NCBI GenBank assembly: GCA_015200345.1
Contig: CP054187.1
Coordinates: 2,836,470 to 2,900,469, forward strand
Origin: Planctomycetia bacterium
GTDB lineage: Bacteria; Planctomycetota; Phycisphaerae; UBA1845; UTPLA1
Direction: 5' to 3'
Length of the DNA: 64,000 nt
Shown in pieces: positions 43,508-53,173 of this stretch (positions are counted from its first letter, which is position 1; each line of letters begins with the position of its first letter). The notes beneath the pieces are model-generated. The model worked only from the letters and a program-made list of their open reading frames with translations. It made no database searches and had not been told where the DNA came from. The position numbers and the translations under genes were made by a program.

Positions 43508-45016
43508 ATGCACCGCATGTTCGCACAGCCCAGGCGCAGGTGGCCGTGCGCGGCGCCCGCATCATGCGGCGCGCTGCTTGTCCTGGCGCTGGCGCCGGCG
43601 AGCGCACCAGCGCAGGAGCCCGCTGCTGTGACCACCCAACCGGCGTCCACGCAGCACGACGAGTCTGCAACCTCGCAGCCCACCGCTCCATCGATTTCCG
43701 AGCGCAAGTATTATGTCACGCGCGCGATCAGCGCCACGCCCGCGCCCGATCCGCCGGTCTACGTTCACCGCGCGTCGGCGCTGGCCGAGTGGTTCGGCGC
43801 GGCGGACGCCGCGAGCTTGAGCTGGCTCGACGTCGGCATCGAGCAGAACACGCGCTACGAGCATCGGCAGAATTATTATCCGGCGGGCAATCTCAACGAT
43901 AACCGGTTCCTGATGCGCAATCGCGCCTACCTGGGCATTCGCGAAATCGTCGATCCGCTTCGATTCGGTTTCGAGTTTCAGGACGCGCGGGCCTTCGGAA
44001 ACGATTTTCCCGAAATCACCCAGGACGTAGATGAGAATGACCTTCTTCAGGCCTTTGGCGAGCTTTACTTTCAAAACGCCCTGGGAGAAAAACACCCCTT
44101 GAGCTTTCGCGCGGGGCGGCAGTCCTTCGATCTCGTCAACCGGCGGCTGGTCGCGCGCAATGGCTTCCGCAATTCCACCAACGCCTTCGACGGCTTCCGC
44201 CTCCGCGCCGGCGACGATACCACCTCGTGGGAGATCAACGTCCTCGCCGCGATGCCGGTGGAGCGCTTTGCCCGACGGCTCGACCAGCCCGACGATGAGC
44301 GCTGGTTCTACGGCCTCACCGGCTACTTTCGCGCCTTGGACCCCGGCATCCTCTTCAAGCCCTACTACTTCGTCCTCGACGAGGACCGCAAGGGCTTCAA
44401 CAAGTATGACCGCGAGCTGCACACCGTCGGCCTCAACGTCTTCGGCCTGCTGGGCGACAGCGGCTTCGACTACGACCTCGACGGGGCCTGGCAATTCGGC
44501 AAAAGCCGCCGGCGAAACCATCGCGCCTTCGCCACGCACGCCGAACTGGGGTACACGATCACGCACGACTGGAAGCCGCGCCTGGCGGCGTTCGTGGATT
44601 ACGCCTCGGGCGACCGCCACCCGTTTGATCGCACGAACGAGCGGTTCGACCGCCTGTTCGGGGCGTCGCACATGTTCTACGCCCCCACCGACATGTTCAC
44701 ACGGGAAAACCTCATCCAGCCCGGTTTGCGGTGGACGGTGAAACCGTTGAAGAACCTTACGCTGGAAAGCTTCTATCGCGCCTACTGGCTCGCCAGCGAT
44801 TCGGATACCTGGTCGCCCAGCAACGTCCGCGCGCGCTACGGGCGCAACGGCGATTTCCTGGGCCACGGGCTGGATGTGGCCGTGATCTATCAAATCACCC
44901 GGCAGTGGACGATCGAGATCGGGTACGCGCACCTGACCGCCGGCGAGTTCATTCAGAACCTCCCCAACGGCGACGACTCGGATTTTTTCTACGTGCAGAC
45001 AACTTTACGCTTGTAG
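43508..45016 (+). CDS. Alginate-export (AlgE)-like outer-membrane beta-barrel protein
   Basis: A 502-residue protein with an N-terminal signal sequence ('CGALLVLALAPASAPAQ'), a Thr/Ser/Gln linker, and then long alternating amphipathic strands typical of an 18-stranded porin. Examples are 'EQNTRYEHRQNYYPAGNLNDN', read as two strands, 'FLMRNRAYLGIREIVDPLRF', 'SFRAGRQSFDLVNRRLVARN', and a last strand 'FYVQTTLRL' ending in an aromatic/leucine-rich C-terminus. The arrangement R-x-G-R-Q-x-F/L is characteristic of alginate-export proteins. It would form an outer-membrane pore for an anionic substrate; the true substrate is unknown, and no alginate-synthesis genes are in the window. Confidence 0.8.
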   Translation: MHRMFAQPRRRWPCAAPASCGALLVLALAPASAPAQEPAAVTTQPASTQHDESATSQPTAPSISERKYYVTRAISATPAPDPPVYVHRASALAEWFGAADAASLSWLDVGIEQNTRYEHRQNYYPAGNLNDNRFLMRNRAYLGIREIVDPLRFGFEFQDARAFGNDFPEITQDVDENDLLQAFGELYFQNALGEKHPLSFRAGRQSFDLVNRRLVARNGFRNSTNAFDGFRLRAGDDTTSWEINVLAAMPVERFARRLDQPDDERWFYGLTGYFRALDPGILFKPYYFVLDEDRKGFNKYDRELHTVGLNVFGLLGDSGFDYDLDGAWQFGKSRRRNHRAFATHAELGYTITHDWKPRLAAFVDYASGDRHPFDRTNERFDRLFGASHMFYAPTDMFTRENLIQPGLRWTVKPLKNLTLESFYRAYWLASDSDTWSPSNVRARYGRNGDFLGHGLDVAVIYQITRQWTIEIGYAHLTAGEFIQNLPNGDDSDFFYVQTTLRL

Positions 45017-45034
45017 AAATCCCAGCGCGATGCG

Positions 45035-46123
45035 TCACGCGTTCGATTTCGCCGAGGCATCGGAGCGGGGCAGGCGATTTTTCTCCACCAATCGCGTGAA
45101 GGCATCCACCGTCCGAGGCTCGAACAGCTTGCCCGATGCGCCGCGGATCGCCTCCAGCGCTTGCTCGGTGGTCCACGCCGGTTTGTACACCCGCTCGCTC
45201 ACCAGCGCATCGTACACGTCGGCGAGGTGAACGATCCGCGCGGCCTGCGGCGTCGCGTCGCCTTTAAGACCGTCCGGGTAACCGCTGCCGTCCCAGTTCT
45301 CGTGGTGGCTTCGCGCGATCTGCCGCGCGATTTCAAAAAACGGCTTGCGCGAAAGAATGCGTTCGCCGGCGATCGTGTGCTCCTGGATCAACGCGCGCTC
45401 TTCGCGCGTCAGCGGCGCGGGCTTCTTCAGAATATGATCCGGCACCTGCATCTTGCCCACGTCGTGCAGAATCGCCGAGTAGCCGTACTGCTCGGCCGTG
45501 CTCTCGGTGAGACCCAGTTCCAGCGCCAGCGCGCGGGTGTAGGCCTCGATGCGGCGAACGTGCGAGCCGGTGTCCTGATCCTTGGCTTCGCTGGCGACGG
45601 CGAGCATGTAGATCGCTTCCATGTTCGCCTCGCGCAACTGCTCGGTGCGCTGGCGCACGCGATCCTCCAGCTTCGCCGAATAGCGCTTCAGTTCCAGCGC
45701 CTGCTCGATCACCGTGTCGCTCATGCGCGACATCTGCACGTATTCCTCGCGCGCCCGCTCCTCGGCCGCCTTCTGCGCCGTCAGGTCGATGACCGTCACG
45801 AGGCGAAAATCCGAATGCGGCGGTTGCTCGCCCAGCAGCTTGCCCGACACGCGCGCGGGCACGACGCCGCCGTCGGCGCGGATCAGGCCCAGCTCCATTT
45901 CAAAGGCGGCGTCGAAATCGGCCGCGTGATCGGATCCCTCGGCGAGTGGTTTGCACAGCGTGCGCGGATCACGCCCGATGAGATCGCGAACGGTCAGTCC
46001 CAGCAGGTCGGCCAGCCGGGCGTTGGCCAGAACGATCCGCCGCGCGCGGTCCACCACCAGCGCGCCGCAGTGCAGCGCGTCGATCAGGCACGGGAGCGTG
46101 GCCAGCAGCGGGTCTTCGGCCAT
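45035..46123 (-). CDS. PAS/HD-GYP domain response protein
   Basis: A 362-residue protein with an N-terminal PAS sensor domain (about residues 5-130, 'GALVVDRARRIVLANARLADLLGL'), a coiled-coil linker ('LEDRVRQRTEQLREANMEA') and a C-terminal HD-GYP domain (about 190-350) with 'AILHDVGKMQVPDHIL', 'SHHENWDGSGYPDGLKG' and 'IVHLADVYDAL'. HD-GYP domains hydrolyse cyclic di-GMP; H-D and G-Y-P are both intact, so activity is likely. The PAS domain probably senses a ligand or redox state and controls it. The frame extends to a TTG at 46201, but ATG 46123 matches domain start and follows a 'TACAAT' box at about 46134-46139, suggesting a leaderless mRNA. Confidence 0.88.
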   Translation of the reverse strand: MAEDPLLATLPCLIDALHCGALVVDRARRIVLANARLADLLGLTVRDLIGRDPRTLCKPLAEGSDHAADFDAAFEMELGLIRADGGVVPARVSGKLLGEQPPHSDFRLVTVIDLTAQKAAEERAREEYVQMSRMSDTVIEQALELKRYSAKLEDRVRQRTEQLREANMEAIYMLAVASEAKDQDTGSHVRRIEAYTRALALELGLTESTAEQYGYSAILHDVGKMQVPDHILKKPAPLTREERALIQEHTIAGERILSRKPFFEIARQIARSHHENWDGSGYPDGLKGDATPQAARIVHLADVYDALVSERVYKPAWTTEQALEAIRGASGKLFEPRTVDAFTRLVEKNRLPRSDASAKSNA

Positions 46124-46203
46124 GTCGTGAATTGTAACCGGTGGCTCGCCGTCCGCACGCGGCGTAGAATCCCAAAGGACGGGATCACGATTGGAATCCA
46201 ATC

Positions 46204-47322
46204 ATGGCACAGCGCAGGATGACGCCGGCTCACGGGTTTTTTTATACGATCGTCATGATTGGCGCGGCGTCGTGCATGGCCGCCGCCCAGGCCGAACCAG
46301 CCTCCAAGAACCCGCCCGGATCGACGCGCCATTCCGATCCGCGCGATTCCGCCGGCCTGAAAGACGAGGCGCGCCAACGCCGCCTGCGACTCTTTCCTCC
46401 GTCAACGCAGCCGGTTCTGCCCGAGGGCGCGACGGTTCGCATCGGCGACTGGGTCTATCGCGCGGCGCGCGCCAACCCGGCCGATGGCGTGCCGTGGGAC
46501 CTGATGGTGACACCCGTCGAGGAAAAAGCCGACCGCTGGCAGCTCGGCGTTGCCGGCCAGCCTCTGCCGCCGCTGGAGATGGGGCGCCGCCGCGTGCCGG
46601 GCGACGTGCTGCGGCCGGGCATGGCCGCGCCGCGCGGGTCGGCGGCCGTGATCGAAGTGCCCGACGTGCTCTGGAAGCAGTGGTTCGCGCGCGACCTGGC
46701 CGATGTCGTGGGCGTGCATTTTCACGAGGTCGTCTCGGAGGACAAGGCACGCATCCTGTTCAGTCTGCACAAAGTGCCGCCCGACAGCCCGGACGGCCGG
46801 CCTCCGGCCGATTACAAAGGCGTATCGGGCAGCCGCATCGAGGCGACCTTGCTGACGCCGCTGGCGTTTCATCTCGATCAGACAATTGTCGCACGGGTCG
46901 ATCCGCTCAAGAAGGAACTGGTGGAGAGTCGCACGCAGCACGAGCTGGCCCACGCCGCCGTTTCGCAGGATGTCTTTCTCGCCGTCCTGCACGGACCGCA
47001 GGATTGGAACGTCGAAGCCTGCACCGGCCGACGGACGAAGCTGGCGTATTACTGGCGGCGCGAGGAGATCGGCCGCACGTGGCGCGAGTTCCGCGGTGGG
47101 CGGGAGAAGGCGAAGGCCGTCCGCACGACGGTGGTGCTCGTGCCGCCGACGCGCTGGTCGCTGATGCTGCCGATCCCGCCGGATCGCGTGATGCAGTCGC
47201 AAGTGGATGCGTTCAACGAATCGATCGTGCGCGTCAGCCAGCGCTTTGCCGAGGTGGACGCCGCGGCGCAGGAACGCTTCCACGGGCAGCACGGGGCGTT
47301 CGAGGCGGCGGAGGGGCCGTGA
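46204..47322 (+). CDS. Secreted protein with an HExxH motif
   Basis: A 372-residue protein with an N-terminal signal peptide ('FFYTIVMIGAASCMAAAQA'), then a 45-residue hydrophilic region and an alpha/beta body. Around residue 240 it has 'RTQHELAHAAVSQD', an H-E-L-A-H motif that fits the zinc-metalloprotease HExxH signature, in a hydrophobic-flanked helix. A downstream third ligand cannot be fixed ('DWNVEACTG' follows at about residue 265). The remaining features ('EVPDVLWKQWFARDLADVVG', 'RVMQSQVDAFNESIVRVSQR') match no family I know. The start ATG overlaps the divergent HD-GYP gene's possible 5' end. It may be a secreted metalloprotease, but the HExxH alone does not prove this. Confidence 0.6.
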   Translation: MAQRRMTPAHGFFYTIVMIGAASCMAAAQAEPASKNPPGSTRHSDPRDSAGLKDEARQRRLRLFPPSTQPVLPEGATVRIGDWVYRAARANPADGVPWDLMVTPVEEKADRWQLGVAGQPLPPLEMGRRRVPGDVLRPGMAAPRGSAAVIEVPDVLWKQWFARDLADVVGVHFHEVVSEDKARILFSLHKVPPDSPDGRPPADYKGVSGSRIEATLLTPLAFHLDQTIVARVDPLKKELVESRTQHELAHAAVSQDVFLAVLHGPQDWNVEACTGRRTKLAYYWRREEIGRTWREFRGGREKAKAVRTTVVLVPPTRWSLMLPIPPDRVMQSQVDAFNESIVRVSQRFAEVDAAAQERFHGQHGAFEAAEGP

Positions 47323-47384
47323 TTCGGTTCGTTCGCCCGGCGATCCCGGATGGTCGCGGCTCGGATCGGAAGGGGTCCGGTTAA

Positions 47385-48344
47385 TCACTCGCCGCCAGGT
47401 CTGCGGTGATCTTCAATACGACGCAGCCGATAGGAGACATCCTCCAGGATGGCGCGGCTGGAGTTGATGAGATCGGCGACGATGCCGGTGAGCACCATTT
47501 GGAACCCGGCAATGAGCAGGATCGCGCTAAGAATGAGTGATTGAATGTGCTTGTCGTGCTCGGTTGTAAAGAAGAAGAAATACAAGAATCGCAGCCCGAT
47601 GAGAAAACCGAGCGCGAACGTCGCGCCGCCGGCGAGGGTGAAAATCTTCATCGCCCGGTAGGACGAATACACCCGCACCATGATGCCGACCGAGCGCGAG
47701 ATGAACACGCCGATGTTGGAGAACAACCGGCTCTCGCGCAGTTTCTCATTCGTGCGAATCGGCACGCTGATCGTGATGAGTCGCTTTCGCCCCGCCTGAA
47801 TGACGTGGTCCACCGTGTGATCGAAGTCGGTCGAGCAGGCCAGTCGCATCGCCGCCTCGCGCGAGTAGGCCTTGAAACCGCTCGGCACGTCGGGAACGGT
47901 GATCCCCGCCAGATGGCTGACCACGCGGCTGCCGAGCATCTGCATCTTTTTCTTGACGAACGAAAAGTGCGGCACCTTCTCCGGCTCGCGGTCGCCGATC
48001 ACGAGGTGCGCGCGGCCTTCGAGGATCGGCTGCACGAGCTTTGGAATGTCGCCGCCGAAATACTGGTTGTCCCCATCGGTGTTGACGATGATGTCGGCCC
48101 CGTGCGCGAGGCAGTAGTCGATCCCCGCGGCAAAGGCATGGCCCAGCCCGCGATTGCCGGGAAATCGAATGATGTGTTCCACGCCGTGTTGCCGGGCGAT
48201 CTCCACGGTCCGATCGGTGCAGCCGTCGTCGATGACGAGGATTTCGACTTTGTCGATTCCGGGAATCTGGCGTGGAATGTCGCGCAGCGTTGCCGGCAGC
48301 GTCGCCTCTTCATTCAGACACGGAATCTGGACAATCAGTTTCAT
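47385..48344 (-). CDS. Family 2 glycosyltransferase (DPM1/GtrB-like) with C-terminal membrane helices
   Basis: A 319-residue GT2 enzyme. The N-terminal catalytic domain has 'IVQIPCLNEEATLPATL', the nucleotide-sugar-binding 'VIDDGCTDRT', the D-x-D-type 'NTDGDNQY' and the acceptor-loop 'VPSGFKAYSREAA'. The last 100 residues contain two membrane helices ('LAGGATFALGFLIGLRFLYF', 'SLILSAILLIAGFQMVLTG'), as in GtrB/DPM1-type enzymes that transfer a sugar to a polyprenyl phosphate. The final segment 'RLRRIED' is cytosolic. ATG 48344 is used; the longer frame from 48389 has no better ribosome site. Its neighbours are Maf and a GT39-type enzyme, so this region is devoted partly to envelope glycan synthesis. 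Confidence 0.88.
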   Translation of the reverse strand: MKLIVQIPCLNEEATLPATLRDIPRQIPGIDKVEILVIDDGCTDRTVEIARQHGVEHIIRFPGNRGLGHAFAAGIDYCLAHGADIIVNTDGDNQYFGGDIPKLVQPILEGRAHLVIGDREPEKVPHFSFVKKKMQMLGSRVVSHLAGITVPDVPSGFKAYSREAAMRLACSTDFDHTVDHVIQAGRKRLITISVPIRTNEKLRESRLFSNIGVFISRSVGIMVRVYSSYRAMKIFTLAGGATFALGFLIGLRFLYFFFFTTEHDKHIQSLILSAILLIAGFQMVLTGIVADLINSSRAILEDVSYRLRRIEDHRRPGGE

Positions 48345-48474
48345 GCGTCGCGTCGTGCGGCGAGCGTCATCACGGAGCCGATCGCGCATGCGATCGATTG
48401 AACGTCCGGCGGTGCAGCATCACGACGATCGCTATCGTAGGCGAACGCGGCAATTAGTCCAGAAAGACCGACCG

Positions 48475-49062
48475 TCACGCGACCCAGTTGGACAGCATGC
48501 GCCCGACCAGTTCCATCGGAAGTCCGACGATGTTGGAGAAGCTCCCCTCGTAGCGCTCCACGAACTCGTCACCGTGATCCTGAATCCCGTAGGCCCCGGC
48601 CTTGCCGCGCCATTCGCCGGTCTCGATGTAGTCGTCGATCTGCCGGGACGTCAACGGCCTCATGTGAATGATGGAGACCTCGTGCTGAAGCAGCCGTCGA
48701 CCCGACGCCGGCGCAAGCAGGGCCACGCCGGTGATGACCTGGTGCGACGTGCCGGCGAGGCGCGTGAGAATGGCGCGAGCGTCGTCGGCGTCGGACGGCT
48801 TGCCGATCAACGTGTTGTCGTAAAACGCCAGCGTATCGGCGGCGAGAATCGTTTGCTGAAAGTACTCCCCGGCCACGCTGCGCGCCTTGAAGTACGCAAG
48901 CGATTCGACGTGCATCATCGGGCTGACGTGCGGCAGCGGGTCGTCCGGTTCTTCGAAACGCGGCGCCACCACCTCAAACGCGTACCCCGCCTCGGCCAGC
49001 AACTGCCGCCGGCGCGGACTGGTGGAGGCGAGGATCAAACCTTGTCGTTGCGTCGATTGCAT
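48475..49062 (-). CDS. maf: Maf family nucleoside triphosphate pyrophosphatase
   Basis: A 195-residue Maf/Ham1-like pyrophosphatase, which hydrolyses dTTP, UTP or modified nucleotides to the monophosphate and is linked to septum control. The signature 'LASTSPRRRQLL' at the start, 'ILAADTLAF' (catalytic Asp) and 'GKAGAYGIQ' toward the end identify the family. ATG 49062 is chosen because the frame above starts only with TTG at 49092; no ribosome site is obvious for either. It is divergent from the GT39-like gene, with 84 bases between them. Confidence 0.93.
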   Translation of the reverse strand: MQSTQRQGLILASTSPRRRQLLAEAGYAFEVVAPRFEEPDDPLPHVSPMMHVESLAYFKARSVAGEYFQQTILAADTLAFYDNTLIGKPSDADDARAILTRLAGTSHQVITGVALLAPASGRRLLQHEVSIIHMRPLTSRQIDDYIETGEWRGKAGAYGIQDHGDEFVERYEGSFSNIVGLPMELVGRMLSNWVA

Positions 49063-49146
49063 GGCGAGAACCACAGGTACGCTGAAAGGCAATCTGCGTA
49101 AATCGTACCCGATTCCGCCGATTCGTAAAGCGCGGAGGAGCGGGCG

Positions 49147-50844
49147 TTGACCGCCGCCGCCGCAACCGGCTACCTTCTCATACGCATGTCAAACAGCTCG
49201 CTCGAATCTCCATCATCGCCTCCCGCCATCCTTCCGATCGGTGCGCCTTCGCGCGATTCAAATAATTGGCCCTTTGCCGTCGTGGCCGGGCTGCTCCTGT
49301 TGCTGTATGCCGCAGGGCTGACGCGCGATCTGACGCGACCCTGGACCGGTCTGCACGATTGGAACGGCGCGCTCTTCTCCCAACTGGCGCGAAACTTCAA
49401 TCGTTACCCGGCAACGATCCATCACGGCCTGCCGCTCGTGGCGGCGGGGGCGACGGTTCCCGAACCGGTTGATCGCTCGCTCTACGTGCGCCATCCGCCG
49501 GGGATCGTCTGGCTCGTCGCCGGCGCGTTTCGATTGGGCGGCGAAGCGGAGTGGGTCGCGCGGCTTGTTCCGATTCTCGCATCGCTGGTCTCGTGGGTGC
49601 TGCTGGTGCGCCGGATGCGCCGTCGACGAGGCGACCGAGCGGCGTTGCTCGCGGGAGTGCTGTATGCGCTCATGCCGATGAGTGTCTATTTCGGCCGCAT
49701 GGTCAATCACGAGCCGATCTGCCTGATGTTCATGCTGCTCGCGCTGGAGGGCTGGGGCGGGATGACGGGAAGCGGCGCGAGCCGGCCCCGCCGCGGGTCG
49801 GTCGCGATCTGGCTCACGGCGCTGGCGGCGGCGATCTGGATCGACTGGCCTGGCGCCGTGTTTGCTGCGTTGTTCTGCCTCTACGCGCTCGCACAGCGGG
49901 CACGCGGCCGGATCGGCATCGCCCCGGTGGCGGCGGCGTGCGTCCTCTGCATGGCATCGCTGGGCGGGTTGCTTGGATACATCGTCTATGGCGCATTCGA
50001 GGGTCGCTGGTCGGACTTGTGGGCCGTTTACGCGGCACGTCGCGGCGCGCCGCCTCGACCGCTGGGTGAATTGCTGATCTGGAAGCATGTGGTCGACAAC
50101 GCCACGTGGGCGATGCTGATCCTGGCGGCCGTCGGCGTCCTGATCGAGATGAGCGGGGCGCTGCGTCACCGCGCGCGGGATAACACACGCCGCGTACCGG
50201 GGGTGCCGTCGGGTGGCAGCGCAATGGGTGTGCTGACCCTGACCGGGCTGGTGTGGGTGATCGCTTTTCCGCGGCAGTTTGAAATCCATCCGTACTGGAT
50301 GTTCTACCTCGGCCCGTGGCTGGCGGCGGAAGGCGGGTTCACTCTGGCCGCGGTTGATTCGCTGCTGCAACAGCACCGACCCCGCGCCGCGATCGGACTG
50401 ATCGGCGCGCTGATCGCCGCAACGGCCGCTTTCTGCTTCGTCGGGCAGGATTATTATTTCTGTCGTCTTCCGCCGCGCGCTGACACGGCCCGGCTGAATG
50501 ATCTGATCGACCTGTGCAGCACGCTGAAGCGCGAAACCAGCCCGGCTGATGCGATCCTGCTTTACCGCGATCCCTGGCGCGGCGAGCGACATGGCGACTA
50601 CGACGCGCGGTACATGATCCCGCCGCAATTGATGTATTACCTCGATCGGCGCGTGGCGGTTGAAACACAGCCGTCGCTTGCGATTCAGTGGCGTGATCGT
50701 TGCACGACTTATGTCATCAGCCTCGACGATCTGGCCTCGGCGCCGGATCGCGACGCGGCCCGGGCCGCTCTGGCAGAATTGCCCGTTCGGCAGGTTGGCC
50801 CATACGTTGTGTTTGACCTGCGAAGAAAGGGGAAAACCGATTGA
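49147..50844 (+). CDS. GT39/ArnT-like glycosyltransferase, membrane protein
   Basis: A 565-residue membrane protein with about 10-12 hydrophobic helices. The first extracytoplasmic loop has acidic residues in 'DWNGALFSQLARNF' and 'RHPPGIVWLVAGAF', a layout matching ArnT/PMT-like family 39 (GT-C) enzymes, which use polyprenyl-phosphate sugars. The likely donor could be made by the GT2 enzyme encoded about 800 bases away. The last 120 residues are soluble and contain 'DAILLYRDPWRGE'. TTG 49147 is supported by a very good ribosome site, 'GGAGGAG', 7 bases upstream; ATG 49186 would shorten the N-terminus by 13 residues but lacks one. Confidence 0.8.
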   Translation: MTAAAATGYLLIRMSNSSLESPSSPPAILPIGAPSRDSNNWPFAVVAGLLLLLYAAGLTRDLTRPWTGLHDWNGALFSQLARNFNRYPATIHHGLPLVAAGATVPEPVDRSLYVRHPPGIVWLVAGAFRLGGEAEWVARLVPILASLVSWVLLVRRMRRRRGDRAALLAGVLYALMPMSVYFGRMVNHEPICLMFMLLALEGWGGMTGSGASRPRRGSVAIWLTALAAAIWIDWPGAVFAALFCLYALAQRARGRIGIAPVAAACVLCMASLGGLLGYIVYGAFEGRWSDLWAVYAARRGAPPRPLGELLIWKHVVDNATWAMLILAAVGVLIEMSGALRHRARDNTRRVPGVPSGGSAMGVLTLTGLVWVIAFPRQFEIHPYWMFYLGPWLAAEGGFTLAAVDSLLQQHRPRAAIGLIGALIAATAAFCFVGQDYYFCRLPPRADTARLNDLIDLCSTLKRETSPADAILLYRDPWRGERHGDYDARYMIPPQLMYYLDRRVAVETQPSLAIQWRDRCTTYVISLDDLASAPDRDAARAALAELPVRQVGPYVVFDLRRKGKTD

Positions 50845-50954
50845 GGCATCGCGGGCCATTCTCGTCTGTAATTCATTGTCTGGAAAGCAGTTATGACTTC
50901 AAGGCCGACGGACTCCAGGGAGCCGGGCCGTCCAAGTCTGGATCGGAATTGCAT

Positions 50955-50982
50955 TTGACGCAATTCGGTTGCTCCTTATACT
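50955..50982 (+). promoter_or_regulatory. Strong sigma-70 promoter of the tRNA-Thr/tuf unit
   Basis: TTGACG (50955-50960) and TATACT (50977-50982) are separated by 16 bases, followed about 115 bases later by tRNA-Thr. This is a near-consensus promoter, as expected for a tuf operon. Confidence 0.72.
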
Positions 50983-51097
50983 GGTTGGTCTTACAAATGG
51001 GCTGGCGCGGGTCAAGGTCGGTTCGTCTGCCCGGGCGGCGTCGGTCCCCGGCGCGGCAGGACGCGCGTGCCATGCGGCTGCAAGGCATGGACAACGT

Positions 51098-51170
<73 letters not shown>

Positions 51171-51451
51171 TATTGATAGAGGCTGCGGAGCGGGGCTGTC
51201 CCGCTGTCCGGCAGCCCGTTGAGCAGACGTCTGCGGCGTGTTGTGCAAGGCCGAGCGCGGTGGAAGCATCGCGAACGCGCATCGCATCAATGACTCCGAA
51301 GAGTAAGTTCGGCATGCAGTAAGAGGCCGGCCGACGGCCACCGGTTGTCCGGGGTGAAATCGGCAGGCATCTTCGAATTTGTTTTGAGGTTGGGACAGGT
51401 TCACATTGTAGAACACCAGAGGCAAAGCTGGCACGCGGAGGAATCGCAGGA

Positions 51452-52660
51452 ATGGCCAAGGAAAAATTTGAACGAACAAAACCCCACGTCAACGTCGGCA
51501 CCATCGGCCACGTCGACCACGGAAAGACCACGTTGACGGCTGCCATCACCGCCGCGCAGGCCGCGAAGGGTCTGGCGAAGTTCAAGGCGTACGACGAAGT
51601 CGCCAAGGCGTCGGAAAAGGACGGGCGCCGCGATCCGACGAAGATTCTGACCATCGCGACGAGCCACGTCGAATACGAGTCGGAAAAGCGTCACTACGCG
51701 CACGTTGACTGCCCCGGTCACGCCGATTACGTGAAGAACATGATCACCGGCGCCGCCCAGATGGACGGTGCGATTCTGGTGGTCAGCGCCGCCGACGGCC
51801 CGATGCCCCAGACGCGCGAGCACGTCCTGCTGGCCCGCCAAGTCAACGTGCCGGCGCTCGTCGTGTTCCTCAACAAAATCGACCTGCTCGACGATCCCGA
51901 ACTGCTGGATCTCGTCGAGCTTGAAATCCGCGAGCTGCTCAACAAGTACGACTTCCCGGGCGACAAGACGCCGATCATTCGCGGTCAGGCCAACGCGGCT
52001 CTGAACAATCCGAAGGATCCGAAGGCGACCGAGTGCATCACCAAGCTGATGGAAGCGCTCGACACCTTCATCCCCGAGCCGGTCCGCGAGTCGGACAAGC
52101 CGTTCCTGATGCCCGTTGAAGACGTCTTCAGCATCAAGGGGCGTGGTACGGTCGGTACCGGTCGCATCGAACGCGGCGTCATCAAGGTCGGCGAAGAAGT
52201 TGAAATCATCGGCCTCGCCAAGGAGACGCGCAAGTGCGTTGTCACCGGCGTCGAAATGTTCAACAAGACGCTCGACGAAGGCCACCCCGGCGACAACGTC
52301 GGTCTGCTCCTTCGCGGCATTGAAAAGAACGAACTCGAGCGCGGCCAGGTCATGGCCAAACCCGGCTCGATCACCCCGCACACCAAGTTCGAGGCCGAGG
52401 TGTACGTGCTGACCAAGGAGGAAGGCGGTCGTCACACGCCGTTCTTCAACAATTACCGTCCGCAGCTTTACGTGCGCACGACCGACGTGACCGGCAGCCT
52501 GAAACTGCTGGGCGGCGCGGAAATGTGCATGCCCGGCGACAACGTGACCCTCGAGGTCGAGTTGATTTCGCCGATCGCCCTGGAAGAAGGCGTGCGGTTC
52601 GCCGTGCGCGAGGGTGGCCGCACGGTCGGTTCGGGTGTCGTCACGAAGATCATCGCCTAG
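51452..52660 (+). CDS. tuf: Translation elongation factor EF-Tu
   Basis: A 402-residue EF-Tu, the GTPase that delivers aminoacyl-tRNA to the ribosome. G1 '[10 protein letters not shown]', G3 'DCPGHADY', G4 'NKIDLLDD' and the later domains with '[12 protein letters not shown]' and '[15 protein letters not shown]' are all standard. The length is close to the usual 395-400. ATG 51452 has 'GGAGGA' upstream. It is flanked by tRNA-Thr upstream and rpmG, tRNA-Trp, secE, nusG and rplK downstream, an arrangement widely seen in bacteria; the strong promoter at 50955 presumably serves all of it. Confidence 0.98.
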   Translation: MAKEKFERTKPHVNVGTIGHVDHGKTTLTAAITAAQAAKGLAKFKAYDEVAKASEKDGRRDPTKILTIATSHVEYESEKRHYAHVDCPGHADYVKNMITGAAQMDGAILVVSAADGPMPQTREHVLLARQVNVPALVVFLNKIDLLDDPELLDLVELEIRELLNKYDFPGDKTPIIRGQANAALNNPKDPKATECITKLMEALDTFIPEPVRESDKPFLMPVEDVFSIKGRGTVGTGRIERGVIKVGEEVEIIGLAKETRKCVVTGVEMFNKTLDEGHPGDNVGLLLRGIEKNELERGQVMAKPGSITPHTKFEAEVYVLTKEEGGRHTPFFNNYRPQLYVRTTDVTGSLKLLGGAEMCMPGDNVTLEVELISPIALEEGVRFAVREGGRTVGSGVVTKIIA

Positions 52661-52687
52661 GGAACGGGCGATTTCGCAGTATAACGC

Positions 52688-52722
52688 GGTCGCCGCGGCC
52701 GATCGGAACGGTCGCGGCGGCC
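52688..52722. other. Hairpin between tuf and rpmG
   Basis: GGTCGCCGCGGCC and GGTCGCGGCGGCC can pair over 13 positions with two G-T wobbles around a 9-base loop. No T-tract follows, so it may be an mRNA processing or stabilising element or a weak attenuator. Confidence 0.45.
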
Positions 52723-52800
52723 GATACTACAATGTATGCCGGGGCCGGTCGTCGCGAGGATGAAACGCAGCGACGGATCCGGGCCGATGGACGGTGAGCG

Positions 52801-52977
52801 ATGGCAAAGGCAAACAAACGGGAATACGTCTGGCTGGAATGCACCGAGTCGGGCGATCTGAACTATCGCACGCAGGTGAACGTGCAGCAGGGCATCCCGG
52901 AAAAGCTCAAGGGCGGTCTGAAGAAGTATTGCCCGCGTCTGCGAAAGCACACGCTCCACAAGCTCAAGAGGAAGTAG
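52801..52977 (+). CDS. rpmG: 50S ribosomal protein L33
   Basis: A 58-residue L33. Its sequence shows the family pattern '[18 protein letters not shown]' and '[16 protein letters not shown]'. It has only one cysteine at each of the usual pairs (C14 and C44), i.e. the zinc-independent C-minus form. Start ATG 52801 is preceded by the weak 'GGACGGTGAG'. It is followed after 49 bases by tRNA-Trp and then secE. Confidence 0.95.
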   Translation: MAKANKREYVWLECTESGDLNYRTQVNVQQGIPEKLKGGLKKYCPRLRKHTLHKLKRK

Positions 52978-53026
52978 TAGCCAGTTGGCCGGCTGCCAGC
53001 GATCGCTGACAACCGACCACTGAAAC

Positions 53027-53099
53027 AGGAGCGTAGCTCAATTGGTAGAGCACCGGTTTCCAAAACCGGCGGTTGGGGGTTCGAGTCCCTTCGCTCCTG
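53027..53099 (+). tRNA. tRNA-Trp (anticodon CCA)
   Basis: A 73-base cloverleaf: acceptor AGGAGCG/CGCTCCT, D arm GCTC-AATTGGTA-GAGC, anticodon arm CCGGT-TTCCAAA-ACCGG with anticodon CCA, T arm with TTCGAGT, discriminator G. It is located between rpmG and secE, its usual place in many bacteria. Confidence 0.97.
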
Positions 53100-53173
53100 G
53101 TTGGGTGCTCGCCGAGGCAGCGGTCGAGCGGTCGGTTTGATGACCGCCCGGCCCATCGATCAACGGGTGCTCC

